NCBI GenBank assembly: GCA_945860745.1
Contig: CAMASH010000030.1
Location: 1 to 38,260 of the forward strand
Source of the DNA: Chthoniobacter flavus
Lineage (GTDB): Bacteria; Verrucomicrobiota; Verrucomicrobiia; Chthoniobacterales; Terrimicrobiaceae
Length of the DNA: 38,260 nt
Direction: 5' to 3'
Shown: in pieces, positions 7,477-15,347 of the stretch
How the letters are laid out: each line of letters starts with the position of its first letter
Position numbering within the stretch: position 1 is the stretch's first letter
Notes under the pieces: model-generated
Told to the model about the DNA's origin: nothing
What the model saw: the letters and a program-made list of their open reading frames with translations, nothing else
Databases searched by the model: none
Translations under genes and position numbers: made by a program

Positions 7477-8562
7477 ATGGCCACGACTACGATTACAATT
7501 GGAGACCGTCAATTCGTCCTCGATCAGGACAAAGCCGAAGCGGCCTACGCGGCCAAACGGGTGATCAATGGCCGGAACACGATGTTTTTTAACATCCTTC
7601 CCCTGAAATACCAGTGGGCCTACGACCTTTACAAAAAGATGAAGGCCAATCATTGGGAACCGGAGCAGATTCCCATGCAGAAGGATTGCGAGCAGTGGCG
7701 CGATCCCGACACCACCGAGATCGAGCGATGGATCATCAAAATGGCCATTGGATATTTTTCCGCCGCCGAGGGCATCGTGGGTGATAACATCCTGCATGTC
7801 GTGCGCGAACTCATCACCGCGCCGGAACTCAAACTCGTGCTCGGCCGCCATGCCCATGAGGAAAACATCCACGCCGACTCGCTCGTTTATATGATCAGCT
7901 CGCTCGGGATTAACCCGCACGAGTGCGAGGCGATGTTCGAGGATGTCGCCACGATCAAAAACAAAACCGATTTTGTGGTGAGTAACAGCCGCGCCCTGCG
8001 CCGGGACCTCGATCTGACCCTGCCCGAAAACAAGCGCGCCCTGGCAAAAAACATCTTCCTCTTCGGCCAGTGCATGGAGGGCACGCAATTCTACGGCCTC
8101 TTCGGCATGGTGCTCGCGCTGTATCGCCAGAACAAGTTTCCCGGCATCGGCCAGATGTTCAGCTACACCCTGCGCGACGAATCGAATCACATCGAAGTCT
8201 TCCGCAACCTGCTCATGGATCTGGTGGACGAAAACCCTGAGATCTGGACCGAGGATTTCCGCGAGGACCTGCGCGAGACCATGCGCGAAGCGGTGAAGCT
8301 GGAAAAGGAGTTCATCCGCGACTGCCTGCCCGTCGCCGCCGTCGGACTCACCCTCGAAGAATTCCTCACCTATATTGACTACATCGGCGATCGCCGTTTG
8401 CAGGGCGTGGGCCTGGAGCCGCTCAACGGCATCATCCAAAATCCCCTGCCATGGTTATCCGAAATGATGGGTATGAAAATAGAAGGCAACTTTTTCGAAG
8501 CCCATGTCAGCGAGTACCGCAAAGGCGGGGACTTCGCCGCTGTTTCCGACGACGAATTTTAA
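7477..8562 (+). CDS. nrdB: Ribonucleotide reductase class I small subunit lacking the radical Tyr (class Ic-like)
   Basis: A 361-residue R2 protein. The metal ligands are visible: Glu98 (YFSAAEG), Glu129 and His132 (HEENIHADSL), a Glu in CMEGTQFY, and Glu and His in RDESNHIEVF. The first ligand is Glu rather than the Asp of E. coli R2, as in Chlamydia. Four residues after His132, where E. coli has the radical Tyr122 and C. trachomatis has Phe127, there is Leu136. The enzyme therefore cannot form the usual tyrosyl radical and probably uses a Mn/Fe or other oxidised dimetal centre (class Ic). The ATG at 7477 has little Shine-Dalgarno support; an in-frame ATG at 7417, directly after GAAGAGGG, would add 20 residues. 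It is followed 27 bp later by nrdA and controlled by the NrdR boxes. Confidence 0.93.
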   Translation: MATTTITIGDRQFVLDQDKAEAAYAAKRVINGRNTMFFNILPLKYQWAYDLYKKMKANHWEPEQIPMQKDCEQWRDPDTTEIERWIIKMAIGYFSAAEGIVGDNILHVVRELITAPELKLVLGRHAHEENIHADSLVYMISSLGINPHECEAMFEDVATIKNKTDFVVSNSRALRRDLDLTLPENKRALAKNIFLFGQCMEGTQFYGLFGMVLALYRQNKFPGIGQMFSYTLRDESNHIEVFRNLLMDLVDENPEIWTEDFREDLRETMREAVKLEKEFIRDCLPVAAVGLTLEEFLTYIDYIGDRRLQGVGLEPLNGIIQNPLPWLSEMMGMKIEGNFFEAHVSEYRKGGDFAAVSDDEF

Positions 8563-8589
8563 GCCCCAACCACCCCGCCGCCGCCTGCC

Positions 8590-11500
8590 ATGATCCGCCG
8601 TATCTCCCTCGAAGAAGACCTCGCTCTCAAGAAACTCGTCACCACCCCGCGCGAGCAGAAACCGGGCTACGCCTGGCGTGACGCCCTCGGCGACAGCCTG
8701 CTCGAGATTGCCCATCCCGAAATCCTCGTCTCGCGCAGCGGCGGGGAGGACCGCGAATTCAGCCTGGCCGACGTGGCCGACGAAATCGGCGCGGCTCTCA
8801 CCGATCTCCTGCTCTCCCGCGAGGAGAAGGATATTTTCAACGAGGAAAACCGCGGCTTCGTCGCCAACGTCGCCCACTCCGTCGCCACCCGCCTGATGGA
8901 GCAGGTCCGCGAGGGCCATGCCCTCAAGCTTTCCGAAAACGACCTCTCCCTCCTCATTGAAAAAGCCTTGATCGAAAACGACGCCCACGACGTGGCCAAA
9001 AGCCTCATTTTCAAACGCTCCATCCGGGCCACGGATTCCGCCGGTGACCGCAACCTCGAGGACACCCCCCTCGCCGTGCGCCTCATCCGCCGCAACGGTT
9101 CGGTCGTTCCCTGGATCGAAAACAAAATCGAAGCCGCCTGCCGCCATGCCTTTCTTTCCGTCAAGGAAGATGCCGACGCCGTGGCCGATATCGCCCGCGC
9201 CGTGACCGAGCGCATCCGCCACAACGACCGCGCGTTTGTTCACATCGAAGACGTGCAGGACATGGTGCAGGAGGAACTCATGCGCCAGGGGTATTACAAG
9301 GTGGCCGAAAGCTACATTCTCTACCGCGCCCACCGCGCCCGCCTGCGCGAGGAATCCTCCCAGACCGCCGACGCCGGCGAACAGCAGGATTCCCTTGTCG
9401 TTGTCCGCTCGAAAAACGGACAAAGCGTCTTCTGGGACGGCAGCGAACTGAAACGCCGCATCCAATTCGCCATGATCGGCCTCGACCTTTGCCTCGACGC
9501 CAACCAGATCGAGCGCGAACTCCGCCGCTCCATCGGCGCGGAAATCCCCGAGGAAGGATTGAAGAACACGATCATTCTCAACGCCAAATCCTTGATCGAA
9601 AAGGACGCCGACTTCGCCAAGTTCGCCGGGCGCATCCTCCTCTCCTACATCTACGAGGAAGTGCTCGACTGGCGGATCATGCGCGACGGCATCGAAGGGC
9701 TCAAGGAAGCCCATCACAAGGCCTTCAAGAGCTACCTCCGCCACGGCGTCGCCATCGAACGCCTCAGCCCGAAGCTTCTGGAATACAACCTGGACAAGCT
9801 GGCCAACGCCTTCGACCCCTCGGCCGATCTCGATTTCGACTACCTCGGCATCCAAACCCTCTACGACCGCTATCTCGTGGTGGACAAAACCAAAAGGCCC
9901 GTCCGCCGCATCGAAACGCCGCAGTTTTTCTGGATGCGCGTCTCGATGGGCCTCTTCCTCGAAGAGCCGAAGGATCGCGAGGACTGGATCATCCGTCTCT
10001 ACAATCTCTACAAATCGCGCCGCTTCTGCTCCAGCACGCCGACTCTTTTCAATTCCGGCACGCTGCACAGCCAGCTTTCCAGTTGCTACCTCTACAAGGT
10101 GGACGACTCCATCGAATCCATCATGCAACGCGGCATCGCCGACAATGCTTATCTCTCGAAATGGGCCGGCGGACTCGGCGGCTCCTGGACGGCCGTGCGC
10201 GGCACCGGCGGCTACATCAAGGGCACCAACGGCGAAAGCCAGGGCGTGATCCCCTTCCTCAAGCTGCACAACGACCAGCTCATTGCCGTCAACCAGGGCG
10301 GCAAGCGCCGTGGCAGCGGCTGCGCCTATCTCGAAACATGGCACAACGATATTGAGGACTTCCTCCAGCTCCGCCTCGGCACCGGCGATGACCGCCGCCG
10401 CACCCACGATCTCAACACCGCGAACTGGATTCCTGACCTCTTCATGAAACGCATGGAGGCCCGGCAAAACTGGACTCTCTTCCGTTCCAACGAAGTTCCC
10501 GATCTGCACGATGCCTACGGCAAACAATTCGAGGAACTCTACACCGCCCACGAGCAACGCGCCCGCGAAGGCAAGATCCACAGCCAGGAAGTCCCCGCTC
10601 TGGAAATCTGGAAAAAGATGCTCAAGATGCTCCTCGAAACCGGACATCCTTGGATCACTTTCAAGGACCCCTGCAACGTGCGCTCGCCTCAGGACCACGC
10701 CGGCGTCATCCATTCCTCGAACCTCTGCACCGAGATCACGCTGAACACCAGCGAGGACGAAACCGCCGTTTGCAATCTCGGCTCGGTCATCCTCGACACC
10801 CACATCCGCGAAGACGGTTCGCTCGATCACACCATGCTGCGCGAAACCATCGAGGTGGCCGTGCGCGCGCTGGACAACGTCATCGACATCAATTTCTATC
10901 CGACCGAGTCTGCCCGCCGTTCGAACATCCGCCACCGCCCCATCGGCCTCGGTGTGATGGGCCTGCAAAACGCCCTCTTCAAGAAGAACCTCTGCTTCGC
11001 CTCGGACGCCGCCGTAGAGTTCAATGACGAGTTCATGGAAGCCATCGCCTACTACGCCTACTCGGCCTCCAGTGACCTCGCCGCCGAACGTGTCCCCTAC
11101 AGCTCTTTTAAGGGCTCGAAATGGGATCGCGGCCTGCTCCCGCAGGACACCGTGGATCTCTTGGAACAAGAACGCGGCGTCGAAATCAAAGTCCCCCGCG
11201 GTGGACGCATGGACTGGCAGCCCGTTCGCGAAAAAATCCAGCGCCAGGGCATGCGCAACTCGAATGTCATCGCCATCGCCCCCACCGCGACCATCTCGAA
11301 CATCATGGGCACCACGCCCTGCATCGAGCCGAACTACAAGAACCTCTACGTGAAGGAAAACCTCGGCGGCAAGTTCACCATCCTCACCGAGGAACTCGTG
11401 CGTGATTTGAAAAAAATCGGCCTCTGGAGCGAGGAGATGATTGACCAGTTGAAATACTTCGAGGGCGAACTGGGCAATATCGCCGGCATCCCCGAATCCC

Positions 11501-11856
11501 TCCGGAAAAAACACCTCACCGTTTTCCATATTCCCTACACGTTCATCATTGATGCCGCCGCGCGCCGGCAAAAATGGATTGATCAGTCCCAGTCCGTGAA
11601 CCTCTTCCTCGGCGAGCCCGACCTCAAGCTGCTCAGCCACATGTATCGCCACGCCTGGCATACCGGCCTCAAGACCACCTACTACCTGCGCAGCCTGGGT
11701 GCATCCAGCATTGAGGGACCCTCAGGCTCGGGTAAGAAAGAGATCCGCGGAGCCATGGGCAATGAGCCGGCCAAGCCGGAATACACCGCCGCAGAGAAGA
11801 AAGACTGCTCGATCGAAGCCCGACGCAACGGTGAGATCTGCGAAGCCTGTCAGTAA
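8590..11856 (+). CDS. nrdA: Ribonucleotide reductase class I large subunit with three probable ATP-cones
   Basis: A 1088-residue R1 protein that reduces ribonucleotides to deoxyribonucleotides, partnered by the adjacent NrdB. The catalytic set is complete: N711-C713-E715 in NLCTEI, the redox Cys pair in SSCYLYKVDD and AVCNLGS, the radical-transfer Tyr1031-Tyr1032 (TTYYLRSL), and a C-terminal C1084-x2-C1087 pair for thioredoxin-type re-reduction. The first ~360 residues hold what look like three successive ATP-cone regulatory domains (about 35-145, 161-255, 270-360). The middle one has the canonical VRLIRRNGSVVPW start; the outer two are diverged. This makes it about 330 residues longer than E. 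coli NrdA and similar in size to the chlamydial enzyme. It follows nrdB closely and is presumably co-transcribed. Confidence 0.95.
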   Translation: MIRRISLEEDLALKKLVTTPREQKPGYAWRDALGDSLLEIAHPEILVSRSGGEDREFSLADVADEIGAALTDLLLSREEKDIFNEENRGFVANVAHSVATRLMEQVREGHALKLSENDLSLLIEKALIENDAHDVAKSLIFKRSIRATDSAGDRNLEDTPLAVRLIRRNGSVVPWIENKIEAACRHAFLSVKEDADAVADIARAVTERIRHNDRAFVHIEDVQDMVQEELMRQGYYKVAESYILYRAHRARLREESSQTADAGEQQDSLVVVRSKNGQSVFWDGSELKRRIQFAMIGLDLCLDANQIERELRRSIGAEIPEEGLKNTIILNAKSLIEKDADFAKFAGRILLSYIYEEVLDWRIMRDGIEGLKEAHHKAFKSYLRHGVAIERLSPKLLEYNLDKLANAFDPSADLDFDYLGIQTLYDRYLVVDKTKRPVRRIETPQFFWMRVSMGLFLEEPKDREDWIIRLYNLYKSRRFCSSTPTLFNSGTLHSQLSSCYLYKVDDSIESIMQRGIADNAYLSKWAGGLGGSWTAVRGTGGYIKGTNGESQGVIPFLKLHNDQLIAVNQGGKRRGSGCAYLETWHNDIEDFLQLRLGTGDDRRRTHDLNTANWIPDLFMKRMEARQNWTLFRSNEVPDLHDAYGKQFEELYTAHEQRAREGKIHSQEVPALEIWKKMLKMLLETGHPWITFKDPCNVRSPQDHAGVIHSSNLCTEITLNTSEDETAVCNLGSVILDTHIREDGSLDHTMLRETIEVAVRALDNVIDINFYPTESARRSNIRHRPIGLGVMGLQNALFKKNLCFASDAAVEFNDEFMEAIAYYAYSASSDLAAERVPYSSFKGSKWDRGLLPQDTVDLLEQERGVEIKVPRGGRMDWQPVREKIQRQGMRNSNVIAIAPTATISNIMGTTPCIEPNYKNLYVKENLGGKFTILTEELVRDLKKIGLWSEEMIDQLKYFEGELGNIAGIPESLRKKHLTVFHIPYTFIIDAAARRQKWIDQSQSVNLFLGEPDLKLLSHMYRHAWHTGLKTTYYLRSLGASSIEGPSGSGKKEIRGAMGNEPAKPEYTAAEKKDCSIEARRNGEICEACQ

Positions 11857-11908
11857 ATTTCCACGCGCAACAATCTGGTTAGGCAGCCCGCGGGGCGGGG
11901 GAACCACT

Positions 11909-11946
11909 CGGTTCATCGTCCCGCACTTTTTTTCGGGGATGAACCG
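11909..11946 (+). terminator. Strong hairpin between nrdA and ribBA
   Basis: CGGTTCATC and GATGAACCG, extended by CCCG and CGGG, form a 13-bp stem with a 2-base bulge. The loop is CACTTTTTTT. The T-run is in the loop rather than after the stem, so a standard intrinsic terminator is uncertain. It may instead stabilise the nrd mRNA end or act in the ribBA leader. It does not match the RFN/FMN riboswitch as I know it. Confidence 0.5.
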
Positions 11947-11996
11947 TCCCCCAGCGCGGTGTTGTGCTTACGCAGGCTGGCGGTAAGATGACGGCA

Positions 11997-13190
11997 ATGA
12001 AGTTTGCTCCCATTCCCGAAGTCGTCGCGGAAATCCGCAAGGGCCGCATGGTCATCGTGACCGACGACGCCGATCGCGAAAACGAGGGCGACCTCGTCAT
12101 GGCCGCCGCCAAGGTCACTCCCGCCGCCGTCAATTTCATGGCCAAATTCGGCCGCGGCCTCATCTGCGCGCCCGTGACCGAAAGCCGGGCCCAGCAGCTT
12201 GGCCTCCAACGCATGGTCGCGCACAACCGCGAGCTTTATAAAACCGACTTCACCGTATCCGTCGATGCCGCCAAGGGCATCACGACCGGCATCAGCGCCA
12301 AGGACCGCGCCGCGACGATCAAGGCTCTGGCCACGGCAAAAGCCACGCCGGATGATCTCGTGCAACCCGGCCATGTCTTTCCGCTCCAGGCCAAACCCGG
12401 CGGCGTCCTGCGCCGCGCCGGCCACACCGAGGCCTCGGTGGATCTCGCCCGTCTGGCCGGACTCGATGCCTCCGCCGTCATCTGCGAAATTCTCAACGAG
12501 GACGGCTCCATGGCCCGACTGCCGCAGTTGCTGAAATTCGGCAAAAAGCACGGCCTGAAAATCTGCTCCATCGAGAGCCTCATCGCCTACCGTCGGCAGC
12601 AGGAAAAACTCGTCGCGCGCGAACAAACCATTCGCATGCCCACCGATTACGGCGATTTCGATCTCCACCTCTTCCGCTCCACCGTCGATGACCGCCACCA
12701 TATTGCGTTGGTGAAAGGCAAAGTGAGCCCGGGGAAGCCCGTGCTCGTGCGCGTCCACAGCGAATGCCTCACCGGCGACGTCTTCGGATCGAAACGCTGC
12801 GACTGCGGCTCCCAGCTTCACCAAGCCCTCAAGCAGATTGAACAAGCCGGCCGCGGCGTTCTCGTTTACATGCGCCAGGAAGGCCGCGGCATCGGACTCG
12901 GGCCGAAAATCCACGCCTACAAACTGCAGGAACAGGGTCTCGACACCGTCGAAGCCAACGAGAAGCTCGGTTTCCCCATGGACCTGCGCGACTACGGACT
13001 CGGTGCGCAAATCCTCACCGATCTCGGCGTGAAAAAAATCCGCCTCCTCACCAACAACCCCCGCAAGGTCGTGGGACTGGAAGGCTACGGCCTCGAAATC
13101 GTCGAGCAACTCCCCATCCGCTCCGTGGCCAATCCCCACAACGCGAAATATCTCTCAACCAAGAAAACAAAGATGGGCCACATGCTGTGA
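11997..13190 (+). CDS. ribBA: Bifunctional DHBP synthase / GTP cyclohydrolase II
   Basis: About 397 residues with two riboflavin-pathway domains. Residues 1-200 are 3,4-dihydroxy-2-butanone-4-phosphate synthase, with the acidic active-site loop DDADRENEGD at 23-32 and RRAGHTEASVDLARLAG. The remainder is GTP cyclohydrolase II, with VRVHSECLTGDVFGSKRCDC supplying the three zinc cysteines, then QEGRGIGLG and LTNNPRKV. Ribulose-5-phosphate and GTP feed the two branches that ribH later joins. The ATG at 11997 matches the family start; an ATG three codons upstream (11988) follows GGCGGTAAG and is also plausible. All expected motifs are present in both halves. It heads a rightward run of ribH, nusB and ftsY. 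Confidence 0.95.
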   Translation: MKFAPIPEVVAEIRKGRMVIVTDDADRENEGDLVMAAAKVTPAAVNFMAKFGRGLICAPVTESRAQQLGLQRMVAHNRELYKTDFTVSVDAAKGITTGISAKDRAATIKALATAKATPDDLVQPGHVFPLQAKPGGVLRRAGHTEASVDLARLAGLDASAVICEILNEDGSMARLPQLLKFGKKHGLKICSIESLIAYRRQQEKLVAREQTIRMPTDYGDFDLHLFRSTVDDRHHIALVKGKVSPGKPVLVRVHSECLTGDVFGSKRCDCGSQLHQALKQIEQAGRGVLVYMRQEGRGIGLGPKIHAYKLQEQGLDTVEANEKLGFPMDLRDYGLGAQILTDLGVKKIRLLTNNPRKVVGLEGYGLEIVEQLPIRSVANPHNAKYLSTKKTKMGHML

Positions 13191-13236
13191 GTGACAAGTG
13201 CGGAGGGAAGAGCGATACATCCCTCTCGCCATTTTA

Positions 13237-13264
13237 CCTTCGTCATCACTCCTTCGTCATTTCC
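13237..13264 (+). repeat. Short tandem repeat upstream of ribH
   Basis: Two adjacent 14-base units, CCTTCGTCATCACT and CCTTCGTCATTTCC, directly precede the ribH start codon. They share the GTCATY core seen in the heptamer array before ftsY. They replace an obvious ribosome-binding site. Confidence 0.6.
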
Positions 13265-13267
13265 ACC

Positions 13268-13753
13268 ATGTCCACCGCACAGCCCATCCGACCCCGCATG
13301 GTCGGGAAAGCCCGCCTCAGCTTCGCCGTCATCGCCAGCCAGTACAACGTGAACTACGTCCAGGGCATGGTCGAACAGGCCCATCGCGAACTGAGCGAAC
13401 TCGAACCCGGCGCGAAAATCAAAATCATCTGGGCCAGTGGAGCCTTTGAGATTCCCCTGCTGGCCAAGGTCGCCATGACCCAGAAAAAATACGACGCCGT
13501 TCTGGCCCTCGGGGTGATTTTGCAGGGCGAGACCGCCCACGCCCGGCTGGTGGCCGAGGCCGTGACCTCCGCTCTGCTGCAAATCGCCCTGGAGTTCACG
13601 GTGCCCGTGATCAACGAGGTCCTGCTGCTTGACAACGAAGAGCAGGCCAAAGCCCGCTGCCTGGACCCGGAAATCAACCGGGGCATAGAAGCCGCCCGTG
13701 CGGCCGTGGCCACCTCCCGCGCCATCCGCGAACTCTCCTCCACACCGGCCTGA
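13268..13753 (+). CDS. ribH: 6,7-dimethyl-8-ribityllumazine synthase
   Basis: A 161-residue lumazine synthase, which condenses 5-amino-6-ribitylamino-uracil with the DHBP made by RibBA. Family hallmarks are FAVIASQYN at the substrate loop, WASGAFEIPLLAK, the phosphate-binding and catalytic segment LGVILQGETAH with the general-base His, and PVINEVLLLDNEEQA. Length is normal for a subunit of the icosahedral or pentameric enzyme. The ATG at 13268 fits the family; the frame is open upstream to 13187 but that part is unrelated. It lies 77 bp after ribBA and 4 bp before nusB, so ribH and nusB are surely co-transcribed. Confidence 0.94.
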   Translation: MSTAQPIRPRMVGKARLSFAVIASQYNVNYVQGMVEQAHRELSELEPGAKIKIIWASGAFEIPLLAKVAMTQKKYDAVLALGVILQGETAHARLVAEAVTSALLQIALEFTVPVINEVLLLDNEEQAKARCLDPEINRGIEAARAAVATSRAIRELSSTPA

Positions 13754-13757
13754 TCCC

Positions 13758-14186
13758 ATGGGAGTCCGACGTGATGGCCGCGAAGCAGCCGTGCAATTTC
13801 TCTACCTCCGCGATCTCAACGGGGACAACAACCTCGAGGGGTTTTACAAATTCCGCGGTCTCAGTCCCAGCGCCCGCAAATTCTGCGGCGCCCTCACCGG
13901 CGGCACCATCGGTAAGCAGGCTGAGATCGACGAGATCATCCGCCAAAACGCGCAGAATTACGAACTCAGCCGCATCTCCGTGGTGGACCGCAATGTCCTG
14001 CGCATCGCCATCTACGAAATGTTTCACTGCCCGGAAACACCCCCTGTCGTGGCGATCAACGAAGCCATCGAGATCGCCAAGAAATACAGCACGGAAGAAT
14101 CCGGCCGCTTCGTCAATGGCGTCCTCGACCAGATCCGGGCCACGCTCAACCGCCCGGCGCGCACGGCGGTGCCGGATAGTCATTAG
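13758..14186 (+). CDS. nusB: Transcription antitermination factor NusB
   Basis: A 142-residue helical protein starting RRDGREAAVQFLYLRDLN, the N-terminal signature of NusB, followed by SRISVVDRNVLRIAIYEM and PPVVAINEAIEIAKKYS with EESGRFVNGVLDQI. NusB with S10 (NusE) binds boxA RNA and supports antitermination on rRNA operons. The ribH-nusB neighbourhood is very common in bacteria. The ATG at 13758 is 4 bp after the ribH stop. Its last codons run into a heptamer tandem repeat. Confidence 0.93.
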   Translation: MGVRRDGREAAVQFLYLRDLNGDNNLEGFYKFRGLSPSARKFCGALTGGTIGKQAEIDEIIRQNAQNYELSRISVVDRNVLRIAIYEMFHCPETPPVVAINEAIEIAKKYSTEESGRFVNGVLDQIRATLNRPARTAVPDSH

Positions 14187-14206
14187 TCACTGGTCATTCG
14201 TCATTT
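14179..14206 (+). repeat. Heptamer tandem array between nusB and ftsY
   Basis: Four consecutive 7-base units (GTCATTA, GTCACTG, GTCATTC, GTCATTT) run from the last codons and stop of nusB to 7 bases before the ftsY start codon. The pattern GTCAYTN is unmistakable by eye. Confidence 0.8.
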
Positions 14207-14212
14207 TCCCGC

Positions 14213-15061
14213 ATGGCCCTCGGTTTTCTTAAAAATTTCGTCGCGAAGTTCAGCGCCCAGCCGGTCGACTGGGAGGAACTTGAAGAAACGCTCATCCGGG
14301 CCGACTTGGGCGTGCCCATGAGCATGAGCATCCTCGACGCCCTGCGCGAACGGGGGACCGGGGTCAATGCCAACACCGCCGCCGAAGTGACCCGCGAGGA
14401 AATCCTCAAGGTGCTGCCCCTGGCCAATCCGCCCATCCGTCCCCTCCCCGCCAAGCCCAAGGCCATCCTCATGGTCGGCGTCAACGGCACCGGAAAAACC
14501 ACCTCGTCCGCCAAGATGGCCCATTGGTTCAAATCCAACCGCCACAGCTGTCTGCTGGTGGCCGCCGATACCTTCCGCGCCGCCGCCATCGAACAACTCG
14601 AAACCTGGGGCGGCCGCATCGGCGTGGAGGTCGCCAAGGGCCAGTACGGCGGCGATTCCGCCGCGCTGTGTTACGACGCCTGGTCCAGCGCCCACCGCCG
14701 CAATATCGAGTTTCTCCTTTGCGACACAGCCGGCCGCCTCCACACCAAGGACAACCTCATGCAGGAACTCTCGAAGGTCGGACGCACCCTGGCCAAACAC
14801 GATCCCGACGCGCCCCATGAAAAGTTTCTCGTCGTCGATGCCACCACCGGTTCCAACGCCCTCGTGCAGGCCCGGGAATTCCACCAGGCCGCGGGCCTGA
14901 CCGGCATCATTCTGACCAAGCTCGACGGCAGCGGCAAAGGCGGCGTGGCCGTGGCCATCCAAAAAGAACTCGGCATCCCCACCCGCTTCATCGGCACCGG
15001 GGAAAAACTGGAAGACTTCGCCGCCTTCAACCGCGAGGCCTTCGTCAATCGGATGCTCTGA
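14213..15061 (+). CDS. ftsY: Signal recognition particle receptor FtsY
   Basis: A 282-residue SRP GTPase. An N-domain four-helix bundle (residues 1-80) is followed by the GTPase G-domain: P-loop GVNGTGKTT (89-97), DTFRAAA in the insertion box (119-125), DTAGR, TKLDGSGKGG and a closing GTGEKLEDFAAFN. FtsY docks ribosome-SRP complexes at the membrane translocon. The acidic A-domain found in E. coli is absent, as in many bacteria, leaving the minimal NG core with a basic-amphipathic N-terminus (LGFLKNFVAKF) for membrane contact. The ATG follows a heptamer repeat array rather than a clear Shine-Dalgarno. Confidence 0.95.
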   Translation: MALGFLKNFVAKFSAQPVDWEELEETLIRADLGVPMSMSILDALRERGTGVNANTAAEVTREEILKVLPLANPPIRPLPAKPKAILMVGVNGTGKTTSSAKMAHWFKSNRHSCLLVAADTFRAAAIEQLETWGGRIGVEVAKGQYGGDSAALCYDAWSSAHRRNIEFLLCDTAGRLHTKDNLMQELSKVGRTLAKHDPDAPHEKFLVVDATTGSNALVQAREFHQAAGLTGIILTKLDGSGKGGVAVAIQKELGIPTRFIGTGEKLEDFAAFNREAFVNRML

Positions 15062-15113
15062 GGAGCGGAGCGCCTCCTTGACGCTGCGGCCAAAGAAAAC
15101 GTCTGGGGAAATC

Positions 15114-15347
15114 ATGCTGAAACGGCCTACCCCTTCCCGCGAATCGGTCTGGGCCGAATGGGAGTGCGAGAAACGCGCCGCCAAACGCCGCGCCGCCCGG
15201 GGTCCGCGCCCACCCCGTCCCCAAACACCGGATAACAGCGAGCCCTGGCTGAAACATCCGCCGCGATCCATCAGCGATCTGTTTTCCATCCCGGACAAAG
15301 TGGCGGAGGTCGTGAACCAATGCCGGGCGAAGCTGCACAAATTATAG
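15114..15347 (+). CDS. Small basic hypothetical protein
   Basis: A 77-residue protein starting MLKRPTPSRESVWAEWECEK, then a run of Arg/Lys/Ala (RAAKRRAARGPRPP), Pro-rich spacer and a C-terminal segment ISDLFSIPDKVAEVVNQCRA. It is probably nucleic-acid- or partner-binding, but no domain is recognised. GGGGAAATC just before the ATG at 15114 supports this start. It overlaps the following nucleotidyltransferase-like frame by 28 nt, so the two were probably a gene pair, with this as the upstream partner. Confidence 0.65.
   Translation: MLKRPTPSRESVWAEWECEKRAAKRRAARGPRPPRPQTPDNSEPWLKHPPRSISDLFSIPDKVAEVVNQCRAKLHKL

Noticed and set aside
8455-11661. Very long open frame antisense to nrdA
   Set aside because: It is the mirror of a GC-rich coding frame. 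Its translation is an Ala/Gly/Val/Asp/His-rich string without family motifs, while the sense strand encodes a complete RNR large subunit.
11857-11996. FMN riboswitch upstream of ribBA
   Set aside because: Only a single long hairpin is present; the conserved multi-branched RFN sequence blocks are not seen.
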